Shown: one piece after another, positions 55,462-64,000 of the stretch
Position numbering within the stretch: position 1 is the first letter of the stretch
How the letters are laid out: each line of letters opens with the position of its first letter
NCBI GenBank assembly: GCA_019454045.1
Contig: SKCR01036767.1
Coordinates: 248,001 to 312,000 of the forward strand
Origin: Zanthoxylum bungeanum
Taxonomy: Eukaryota > Streptophyta > Magnoliopsida > Sapindales > Rutaceae
DNA length: 64,000 nt
Reading direction: 5' to 3'
Position numbers and translations under genes: made by a program
Notes under the pieces: generated by a model
Told to the model about the DNA's origin: nothing
Databases searched by the model: none
The model's input: only the letters and a program-made list of their open reading frames with translations

Positions 55462-57365
55462 TGTAGACATTGCATTTTTGCATGTGAAACCCGATGAGGA
55501 GTCTCGTATGGATGCACCACCTTTAAGTCGTAGGAGTCGCGGAAAAACGGTTGTCGGAAAGGCAAAGTCAAGAATTGACATGTTTTGTTTAAGTTCGCTC
55601 GGAGTTCGCTTGTTGAAAGTTCATTTTTAAACGTATCTCTTAACCCGAAATCACCCCAAACCATTCTAAAGCCACCTAAGCACCCAAACCCACATCCAAA
55701 GCCCATAAAACCAAAATAAATCAAACACCATCCCACCCTCCATTAGGCCCACGACCATAACACTAAAATTACCCCTCCTTACACTATTCCAACATGATTT
55801 ACCCATATACCAAACTTACTTTAACCATTCCACCTCACTTTAACAAAATATTAAATAAATAACACTTCACTCATTCAATACCCATACCACCCATACTTCA
55901 CTCATTCAAACCCATACCTCACCCATACTTCACTCATTTAAACCCATACCTCACTCATTCACACCACACTTCACTCATGCAAGCCCATACCTCACTCATT
56001 CAAACCCATACCTCACTCATTCACACCCATACCTCACTTATTCACACTTACACCTCCCTACAACACCATTTGCCTATATAAACCATCATTTTCCACCTTG
56101 AAACCCCGAACACATACCTAAGGAGATCAAGCACACATCAAGCAAAGACTCAAGCATTTTGAAAGATCAAACACAGCCCTACATCTTCCCTGCACATCAC
56201 GCCCACACACCCCTCCTCACTGCCCACTGATTCACGCACATTACAACAGCCCTCAACCTCACGTAGTTGGCCTCTAATTTCCTCTATAATTCAAGCACAC
56301 TACAGCCTCTGTCCAGACCTGAAGATTCACGCCATCACAGCCCCCAAACCAGCCCCATTTTCACGCCAAGATAGCCTCCAAACAGACCTGAAACTCATGA
56401 ACATACTGCCTGAAATTAGCCCCGCGAAATTGCACCCAAATCACCCTTATTCCCCCCTCAAACCAGTGCACAAACTGACCTTATCAACCCTCTGAAGGTC
56501 ACGCCAAACAGCAGCTCGAGGGGACTCCAAACAGCGAACAAAAGTGCGAAACAGTGAGCAGAACATTGAACCAGCGAACCAGTGAAATTGTAGTGCCTTT
56601 GCCCTTCCGACGGCCATATAACGCATCTCCAAGGAACGGCATAAAAAGGTTAGACCTGAGGGTTTATATTACAGAATTTTCTCACATAAAATAATGATTT
56701 AAAAATTTATTTTTGGTATTTTAGCATGAGTAGTTAACTTGGCATGTCATTTAGGAGTAACTCACATGAAATAATGGCTTAGAAAAATGTATTCTAGGTG
56801 TTTAATGTGTTTAATTAGTTTAGTATGTTGTATTAAATTTATTTGCATGAGATAATGATTTAGGAAATGTATTTTTATTTGTTTAGCATGAATGATTAGC
56901 TTGGCGTGTCATTTAGGATTAATTCACATGAAATAATGATTTAAATGGCTATTAAGCATGTTATTTAGGATTAGTTTACATGAATATTGACTTAGAATAT
57001 GTGTTTAATAATGCTAGCATGAATAGTTAATTTAACATGTTAATTAATTTAGGTTACATAAATTAATAAGGTAGGATTGCATGTAATTTGTTTTTACTTT
57101 CAAAGCATGTGAACTTAGATTTAGGCATGTATGTTGAGTAGACTTGGTTAAAATTATACAAATCCATTCATTACAAGTGACATAAGTAAGGGACATAAAG
57201 TAAGGGACCATTCCGAACCCAACGGTTTGAGGTCTTCCCTTGCGAGGGGTGAGTGCGGCTTTAAATCTTTGTCCCGGTTCACACCGGGTGGCGACTCCAT
57301 GTTATTTCATATTTCTCAGCTAGGCCGCGAGCCTAGGATGGCGTCGCCCAGTTTCTGTGTCTACA
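55462..57365 (+). repeat. 5' LTR of the gag-only Tat-like element
   Basis: TGTAGACATTGC... to ...TTCTGTGTCTACA. It contains a short-unit tandem region (55850-56055, CCCATACCTCACTCATTCA-type units) and, near its end at 57289-57299, TGGCGACTCCA, identical to the first 11 bases of the primer-binding site. ORFs at 55434-55736 and 56447-56632 on the minus strand recur in the 3' LTR only because the LTR is repeated. Confidence 0.95.
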
Positions 57366-57368
57366 GTC

Positions 57369-57386
57369 TGGCGACTCCACTGGGGA
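57369..57386 (+). promoter_or_regulatory. Primer-binding site of the gag-only Tat-like element
   Basis: TGGCGACTCCACTGGGGA, three bases after the LTR. This site type occurs in plant Ogre/Tat elements; I believe it pairs with an Arg tRNA but did not verify it. Confidence 0.85.
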
Positions 57387-58398
57387 TAAGAGAATTGGCC
57401 TCGAAATAGTCTTGTAATGTTTGGATTTGTGTTTTAATTAACCATGTTTACTGTAAGTTTAGGGAATTTAATCAAAGGCATTGTTAGGGCTAGGTGATGT
57501 TTGGTGTCTTCCTTCACTCACTACCTTTTTACAAGGAAAAGCTGTGAAGGCACCTAGATAATCATTTTCCTAGGGGATGGTTGGTGTCTTCCTTCACTCA
57601 CTACCTTTTTATAAGGAAAAGCTGCGAAGGCATCTAAATAATCATCTCATGTGATAGACTAATTTGGAGGACTCGTTGTTTATTCCTGTCACCAAGCGAT
57701 AAGAGCCTAAGGGGCTTGGGTATCCACGGTGAGCTTTGCTCCGCCCTCCCTCTGGGGAATCTACAACGGGAAGTCCATTTGACAGTTAGTCACATACCTT
57801 AACTTGTTGACATATAAGGTGCACTCACTTGGTCGTTTGAACCCTTGAGTGGGGAGTCCTAGTTGTGGGTAATCCTTTGTCAATAAGGGCCTTTGTTTAC
57901 ATTCCTAGAACTTACACATGAACCTTAGTTTTGTGACCAGTAAAAATTACTTATTTATGCTTGTGTTTTGGACCATTATCATTTGGATTCAGTTGGACTT
58001 TTTGTCAATAAATGTGAACTTGTTGGGCCATTTAAACAGGGACAAGTTCATGTCCTTTGACAATTAGGCCAAAAGCTTCTAAAATGCTAATGGGCTATTT
58101 TGTGTTTAGGCCTCTTATTATTTGAAGTTATTTAGTTATATTATCGCAAAGTGTAAACATGTTGGGCCTTTTCAACTGGGACAAGTTTGCACTACGCAAT
58201 AGTGTGACTAAATACTTTGAAATGATAACGGGCCGATTATTGTAAATTCTTTTACGAGCTTATTTATTTCGTGCATTGATACTCATCTCACGCACATCAT
58301 GCATACATGCATCATGCTAACCCTTGTGTTTAAAAAGCCATCATAGATACCTGTTGGGTTAGGGAAGAAGGCAACTCATCAAAAGACCAGTGATAAAC
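57387..58398 (+). other. Leader with internal duplications
   Basis: 57491-57570 and 57571-57650 are a tandem duplication of 80 bp (TTGGTGTCTTCCTTCACTCA in both). A more diverged pair, GAACTTGTTGGGCCATTTAA at 58015 and AAACATGTTGGGCCTTTTCA at 58157, shares a GGGACAAGTT ending. No ORF. Confidence 0.8.
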
Positions 58399-59382
58399 AT
58401 GAGTGCATCCAATAATGAGGTATCTCGTATGGATCAATTCGAAAACAGTCTCGCCAAGATCACTGAACAGTTGCAAGCCTTGTCTACTGCTGTGGCTGGT
58501 ATAGCCGGGTCCCGTACCGGGGGAAGTTCAGAAAATGCAAGGCAGGAAGTGCCTCCGAACAGATTAGGGGATGATGTCCCCATCTTTGATGATGACATGG
58601 CAGAATATGCGGCAGGCCGAATATCAGAGTCTCAGACAGAGTTGCAAAAGCTCCGAGAACAGGTTGAATCAGTTACCCGCAAGATGAGGGGTAAGAATGA
58701 AGATTTACTGAATTACGAGTCGATGACTTTTGAAGAACAATTGCCGGCTAACTTCAAAATGCCTGATATCGTTAAGTTCAATGGAAATGGGGATCCGAGG
58801 GTCCATCTTCGTCAGTATGTTTCAGTTATGAGTTCGGTGGGCCTATCACAGCGCCAAGCCCAGAAGATGTTTGGGATGTCACTCGAAGGAGCTCCCGTGG
58901 TGTGGTATCATAGTCTTGAAAAGAAAATGAAAGAAGATTGGAGGGAGTTAGCTGATGCATTCCTTAAACAGTATGTCACTGACTTAGAGATCGATCTGTC
59001 ACTCCGTGATCTGGAGAACATCAAGCAGAAATCGGAAGAGAACTTTAAAGAATATGTAGACAGATGGAGGAGTCAGTTATTAAAGATGCAGACTCGGCCC
59101 TCGGAGAAGGACCAGATAAAGATGATCATCAAGGGAACCAAGCCCTCAATCTATGGCAAACTGAGGAGGATGACCTCCATGATAACTGATTTCCGACAGT
59201 TGAGGGAAACTGTCATGGACATTGAAGAGGAAGAGCTGAGAACAGAAAGTTCTATGGCCAAAATAGGAAGACTTTTGGGGGGCATTCTGAGACCAAGCCC
59301 ACTCTTGCCGAGGTCGCTACTGTCAGAAATAGGCGATTCTCTAATCTCGGTAGACCTATGTCAAAGGTACTTGAGAAGTTGA
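58399..59382 (+). CDS. Gag capsid part, Tat/Ogre type
   Basis: The ATG at 58399 begins MSASNNEVSRMDQFENSL. An N-terminal coiled coil (QTELQKLREQVESVTRKM) precedes the capsid domain at about residues 120-260: LPANFKMPDIVKFNGNGDPR, HLRQYVSVM, then GAPVVWYHSLEKKMKEDW, FLKQYVTDLEID and ENFKEYVDRWRSQ. All these are standard marks of plant Tat gags, which build the particle. The frame is intact to about 59265, after which LLGGILRPSPLLPR no longer resembles gag; the true continuation is in the next frame. A single-base change near the G run at 59274-59281 or the A run at 59260 would explain this. Confidence 0.88.
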   Translation: MSASNNEVSRMDQFENSLAKITEQLQALSTAVAGIAGSRTGGSSENARQEVPPNRLGDDVPIFDDDMAEYAAGRISESQTELQKLREQVESVTRKMRGKNEDLLNYESMTFEEQLPANFKMPDIVKFNGNGDPRVHLRQYVSVMSSVGLSQRQAQKMFGMSLEGAPVVWYHSLEKKMKEDWRELADAFLKQYVTDLEIDLSLRDLENIKQKSEENFKEYVDRWRSQLLKMQTRPSEKDQIKMIIKGTKPSIYGKLRRMTSMITDFRQLRETVMDIEEEELRTESSMAKIGRLLGGILRPSPLLPRSLLSEIGDSLISVDLCQRYLRS

Positions 59383-59729
59383 AAGGACAAGGACTCCTGA
59401 AGCCTTTAGACCCTAGACCGATCCCAAACCCTGTGCCACCTCACATGAACTTAAACCAGTACCGTTACTTCCACCAAGAAAAAGGTCATGACACCGATAA
59501 CTGCGCCCGCCTCAGGCATGAGATCCAAAACCTGATTGACTCCCATAAAATACCTGACCCAGAAAAAGAACATCCTAACACATACCATAACCCCTTGCCC
59601 AACTACCACTCAGTTCCACCACCCACCTATATGATCAACTCCGGCCTACCTGAAAGCTTCGTCCTCCAAGATTTCAACCACTCAACTTCTTTCATGGGGA
59701 TAGAGGCTAACAACGGCGAAGAACCTTAG
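59268..59729 (+). pseudogene. Gag C-terminal part in a shifted frame
   Basis: This frame continues gag with SETKPTLAEVATVRN, then SKVLEKLKGQGLLKPL, then YRYFHQEKGHDTDNCARLRH, a knuckle-like motif in which the usual first Cys is Tyr/Tyr-Phe but His and last Cys remain. After EIQNLIDSHKI it becomes Pro/Asn-rich and ends at TAG 59727-59729. In related gags this follows the capsid in one polypeptide. No protease comes after it. Confidence 0.8.
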
Positions 59730-60657
59730 GCCAATGAAGAAAACAATGCTGTGAATGACGAGATTGTTCTACTTAGTGTGTGTGATTTCAATCCTGCATT
59801 TTGAAGACATTGATTTTGTCTACTTGTTTGAACCTTTTTTAATGATAATAAAGACCTGTGTTTCACTCCCTTGCTTGAGTCTCTACTTTTCAAAGAAGAA
59901 CAAGATAATCTTTCAGGAGTTAGTTTCTCAATATGTGGTTTTGGAAAGGAGAATTACACAAGCTACAAAAAATGGGGGCAGTGAGATTATTAGACTTGGA
60001 GAGGAATGAGTTCACCGAGCTGATCAATAAAGACAGATTGAAACAGTACTTTGCTTGAGAAAGAGAAGACCTGGCAGAAGAACTAACCCGACGAGATAAG
60101 AAACTCATGCATGCATGCATACACGTAACGTACCTGCAATTCTTGTGTTTGTTCTATGTTTGCAGGTTTCAAACAAAAGAGAAGAACCAGCCAGATGAAA
60201 CACATAGCGCCAAGGAACACAATGAAGGACTCACCCATCAAGAACAAGGAGTATCTCCACACATGTATACGTATACATTACATGCACTTGTTTTATTCTG
60301 TTGTTTTGTTTGTATTCGCAGGTCTCGAAGAAGAAAAAAGAAAGCGGCAAAGACAAGCCAACCAGAAACAGCAAAAGTGCAGTATCAGATTCGGGTAGTA
60401 ATCCTGGGGTTGAGGCCCACATCGGAGTCAAGATTCAGGTAGTGATCTGAGGGTTGAGGCCCATATGAGTTTGAGTTTCGGGTATGGATCTCAGGGGGCG
60501 AAGCCCACATTATCAGAAGTTGAAAAAGAAGAATTATGTGGAGTGAGTTAAAAAAAAAATAGAGAGAAAAAAGAGAAAAAAAAATGAAAAAATGAGTGAG
60601 AGAAGTCTTTGATAGATAGACGTATATCCGGTGATGACATTGTTTGCCGTAGGGAGG
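59730..60657 (+). other. Stretch after gag without pol
   Basis: Where protease and RT would start there are only short frames. 60130-60175 and 60290-60325 each show a pyrimidine tract ending in TTTGCAG or TTCGCAG, like splice acceptors, before related GGTTTC/GGTCTC exonic-looking pieces. Repeated phrases GGGTTGAGGCCCACAT and GGGTTGAGGCCCATAT occur at about 60410 and 60450. Confidence 0.55.
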
Positions 60658-61310
60658 AACCCTAGAAATGATAAGTGCGAGATATGCTCTCCGCTGGTAG
60701 TCTGAATGGATTGATCTCAGTTAGACTCACGAGTAATTAATTACGGGATCCTAGCAGTAGAAGCCTGAGTGGTTAGCAAGGTGACTAGTTGAAGAGATGA
60801 TGGATCGGTGAATGACCGTTTGCTTGGGGGTCCACACTTGTTTACTGATGCTATGATATATGATATGGTTGAAATAATAAAAAAAAAAAAAAAATGTCTC
60901 TGAAGAAAAATAGACCACCTATAACCGATAAGCGTGAAGCTACCCATGGGCGAGTATTAGGACCACCATGAGGAGAAATGCTACCTTAAAGGGTAGGTGT
61001 GTCAAGAAAAGAAGAGAAAACAAAAAAAAAAATGAAAAAAAAAGAATGAAAAAAAAAAAGAGACAATAGCAAAATGAAGAAAACCATATCATGTTGAGTA
61101 TGCTGAAGTAATCATAAAATGTGATTAAGACATCCAGGTTGGTTAGACCCACTGGTTCGATTCTCTGAAACGAAATCACCAAGTTGGCTTACTTAAGGAC
61201 TAAGCTGCGAAAGAGCCTTGGCACACACACACTAGGAGTCTAGCTCAGATCACCCATTTAGATGATTGGACTTGAGTATGTTGAGTACTTTGAAGGTTCT
61301 TTGGTTTCGA
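60658..61310 (+). repeat. Shared noncoding module, copy 2 (Tat-like element)
   Basis: Aligns with 52755-53359. It contains GAAGCTACCCATGGGCGAG, GAGGAGAAATGCTACCTTAA and AAGTTGGCTTACTTAAGGAC, in the same order and spacing, with A-rich tracts of different length in the same places. Minus-strand ORFs here (60741-61182) are not kept in copy 1. Confidence 0.9.
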
Positions 61311-61389
61311 CGCGAAAGCATTCGTTGAGGATAAAAATATGTCTATTTGATCAAAGATTATCTCGTGAGAGGTGGTGTAATGTGTGAAG

Positions 61390-61632
61390 TAAAATATTAG
61401 TATCAGCTTGGGGGCGAAGCCCCACATCGGTATCAGTTCGAAGGCGAGGCCTATATCAACCTAGGGGCGGGGCCCGCATCGGTTCAGTATCAATTTCTGC
61501 CAAGTATGGCATTCTGAGGGCGGGGTCCACATCAGTTCAGTATCAGTTTCTGCCAGGTACGACACCCTGGGTACGGGGTTAGCATCCAGACATTTGTGGC
61601 TCTCTAGGTACGGAGACGTCACTGCGACACCC
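61390..61632 (+). repeat. GC-richer degenerate repeats
   Basis: Irregular units built from GGGGCGAAGCCCCACATCGG, GGGGCGGGGCCCGCATCGG and GGGCGGGGTCCACATC, each followed by TTCAGTATCAGTTTCTGCC or a part of it. Lead into the main array. Confidence 0.8.
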
Positions 61633-62462
61633 TAGTTCAGGAAGAAAACCTGCATTCAGTACAGTTCAGGAAGAAAGCCTGTATTCAGCTCAGTTCAGGA
61701 AGAAAGCCTGCATTCAATTCAATTCGGGAATAAAGCCCAAATTCAGTGCGGTTCAGGAAGAAAGCCTGTATTCAACTCAGTTCAGGAAGAAAGCCTGCAT
61801 TCAATTCAATTCGGGAATAAAGCTCGGGAGGAATAAAGCCTCACATCTACACAGTTCGGGAATAAAGCTCGGGAGGAATAAAGCCTCATTTCAACAGTTC
61901 GGGAATAAAGCTCAAGGGAATAAAGCCTCATATCTACACAGTTCGGGAATAAAGCTCGGAGGAATAAAGCCTCATCTCAACAGTTCGGGAATAAAGCCCA
62001 CATTCAGTACAATTCAGGAACAAAGCCACACAGTCAGCTCAGATCAAGGAATAAAGCCTCATCTACACAGTTCGGGAATAAAGCTCGAGGGAATAAAGCC
62101 TCATCACAACAGTTCGGGAATAAAGCTCGGGAGGAATAAAGCCTCATCTACACAGTTCGGGAATAAAGCTCGGAGGAATAAAGCCTCATTTCAACAGTTC
62201 GGGAATAAAGCTCGAGGGAATAAAGCCTCATATCAACACAAGTTTGAGAATAAAGCTCGAGGGAATAAAGCCTCGCCTCAATAAGCTCGGGAGGAATAAA
62301 GCCACATCTCAACAGTTCGGGAACAAAACTCGGAGGAATAAAGCCTCATCTCAATAGTTCAGGAACAAAGCTCGAGGGAATAAAGCCGCATCTTAGCACG
62401 GTTTGGGAGCAAAGCCCATATTCAACACAGTTTGGGAACAAAGCCCAAAGGTCAAAGTATCT
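61633..62462 (+). repeat. Tandem array of about 20 and 40 bp units next to the 3' LTR
   Basis: The first part has units of TTCAGGAAGAAAGCCTGCA type (about 30 bp). The larger part has units of about 42 bp made of TTCGGGAATAAAGCTCGG plus GAGGAATAAAGCCTCATCT and a short CAACAG or CTACACAG link. More than fifteen units are visible, several nearly identical. In Tat/Ogre elements, tandem repeats in this position are known and have been linked to birth of satellite DNA. Confidence 0.95.
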
Positions 62463-62582
62463 CAATAAAACAGGCAAGTCAGGTGGCAGCTGGCGAGCCA
62501 GGTAAGTAAAAATGCATTGCATGAACTTTGATAGGATTGTCACTGTCACACACTACACAAGTCCCATCAAAGTGGGGGCGAC

Positions 62583-64000
62583 TGTAGACATTGCATTTTT
62601 GCATGTGAAACCCGATGAGGAGTCTCGTATGGATGCACCACCTTTAAGTCGTAGGAGTCGCGGAAAAACGGTTGTCGGAAAGGCAAAGTCAAGAATTGAC
62701 ATGTTTTGTTTAAGTTCGCTCGGAGTTCGCTTGTTGAAAGTTCATTTTTAAACGTATCTCTTAACCCGAAATCACCCCAAACCATTCTAAAGCCACCTAA
62801 GCACCCAAACCCACATCCAAAGCCCATAAAACCAAAATAAATCAAACACCAATCCCACCCTCCATTAGGCCCACGACCATAACACTAAAATTACCCCTCC
62901 TTACACTATTCCAACATGATTTACCCATATACCAAACTTACTTTAACCATTCCACCTCACTTTAACAAAATATTAAATAAATAACACTTCACTCATTCAA
63001 TACCCATACCTCACCCATACTTCACTCATTCAAACCCATACCTCACCCATACTTCACTCATTTAAACCCATACCTCACTCATTCACACCCACACCTCACT
63101 CATGCAAGCCCATACCTCACTCATTCAAACCCATACCTCACTCATTCACACCCATACCTCACTTATTCACACTTACACCTCCACTACACCATTTGCCTAT
63201 ATAAACCATCATTTTCCACCTTGAAACCCCGAACACATACCTAAGGAGATCAAGCACACATCAAGCAAAGACTCAAGCATTTTGAAAGATCAAAACAGCC
63301 CTACATCTTCCCTGCACATCACCCCACACACACCCCTCCTCACTGCCCACTGATTCACGCACATTACAGCCCTCAACCTCACGTAGTTGGCCTCTAATTT
63401 CCTCTATAATTCAAGCACACTACAGCCTCTGTCCAGACCTGAAGATCACACGCCATCACAGCCCCCAAACCAGCCCCATTTTCACGCCAAGATAGCCTCC
63501 AAACAGACCTGAAACTCACGAACCATACTGCCTGAAATTAGCCCCGCGAAATTGCACCCAAATCACCCTTATTCCCCCCTCAAACCAGTGCACAAACTGA
63601 CCTTATCAACCCTCTGAAGGTCACGCCAAACAGCAGCTCGAGGGGACTCCAAACAGCGAACAAAAGTGCGAAACAGTGAGCAGAACATTGAACCAGCGAA
63701 CCAGTGAAATTGTAGTGCCTTTGCCCTTCCGACGGCCATATAACGCATCTCCAAGGAACGGCATAAAAAGGTTAGACCTGAGGGTTTATATTACAGAATT
63801 TTCTCACATAAAATAATGATAAAAATTTATTTTTGGTATTTTAGCATGAGTAGTTAACTTGGCATGTCATTTAGGAGTAACTCACATGAAATAATGGCTT
63901 AGAAAAATGTATTCTAGGTGTTTAATGTGTTTAATTAGTTTAGTATGTTGTATTAAATTTATTTGCATGAGATAATGATTTAGGAAATGTATTTTTATTT
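62583..64000 (+). repeat. 3' LTR of the gag-only Tat-like element, incomplete
   Basis: Begins TGTAGACATTGC and follows the 5' LTR closely to the window end. The preceding CAAAGTGGGGGCGAC (62568-62582) includes the polypurine tract. Confidence 0.95.

Larger units (their letters stand above)
55462..64000 (+). mobile_element. Gag-only Tat-like LTR retrotransposon, cut by the window end
   Basis: The 1904-bp 5' LTR (55462-57365) has perfect 8-bp inverted ends, TGTAGACA and TGTCTACA. The 3' LTR starts at 62583 and runs past the window. Interior: primer-binding site, leader with duplications, gag with one frameshift, a noncoding stretch with the module shared with the Athila-like element, and a tandem array next to the 3' LTR. 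No protease, RT, RNase H or integrase is present in the 5.2-kb interior. The LTR copies differ by only a few small indels over about 1.4 kb, so the insertion is recent. Movement would depend on another element. Confidence 0.92.

Noticed and set aside
60741..61182. Phe-rich minus-strand ORFs opposite the A tracts
   Set aside because: They are poly-A tracts read backwards, and are not preserved in the homologous module at 52755-53359.
61633..62462. Regular repeat units considered as a CRISPR array
   Set aside because: There are no unique spacers; units are contiguous and degenerate, and the setting is a plant retrotransposon.
55434..63754. Identical minus-strand ORFs at 55434-55736, 56447-56632, 62567-62845 and 63569-63754
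   Set aside because: They repeat only because both LTRs are present; no protein family is seen.

Overview
The window looks like eudicot nuclear DNA and is almost wholly transposable elements around one split host gene. Supporting this are long AT-rich spacers, plant Ty3/gypsy (Tat-like and Athila-like) and Ty1/copia retrotransposons, hAT and Tourist-type DNA elements, an Au-like SINE trace, and a single multi-exon gene with GT-AG introns. The species cannot be named from the sequence.

Layout. 1-10349: a decayed Tat-lineage Ty3/gypsy element on the minus strand, with tandem chromoviral-type and archaeal-type RNase H regions and a plus-strand antisense ORF beyond pol; its 3' LTR is off the left edge. 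10504-17631: a full-length, heavily mutated copia element with two 599-bp LTRs and a perfect 5-bp target duplication. 17690-18146: 3' end of a LINE. 18203-22353: an hAT transposon with 8-bp target duplication, itself carrying a 403-bp nested hAT MITE. 22362-27424: AT-rich debris, a possible LTR and an eroded second antisense ORF. 27430-31102: a gypsy element reduced to LTRs plus a protease remnant. 31801-32798: a DNA element with long terminal inverted repeats.

33116-45601: the only host gene recognised, a plant ATRIP homologue (SUV2 type), partner of the ATR checkpoint kinase. Its 3' exons join cleanly in frame. The third and fourth exons do not, so the gene may be damaged or misassembled there. 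Three of its introns or intron parts hold insertions with target duplications: a gag-only LTR retrotransposon with apparently identical LTRs (36474-39266), a MITE (40160-40637) and a Tourist-type MITE (43956-44757).

45602-64000: SINE-like and MITE-like debris, then an Athila-like gag-only element (47132-55090) whose 5' LTR is split by a 2.6-kb solo LTR, then a younger gag-only Tat-like element (55462 to beyond the right edge) with 1.9-kb LTRs and a long tandem array upstream of its 3' LTR. These last two elements differ in LTR, primer-binding site and gag, yet share a roughly 600-bp noncoding module downstream of gag.

The most unusual points are that shared module, a copia element whose primer-binding site position is occupied by a 40-nt sequence complementary to its own LTR (geometry of a self-primed element), and the young gag-only element inside the ATRIP gene with a duplicated leader and two primer-binding sites. 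No system of host genes acting together is visible, because only one host gene is present.
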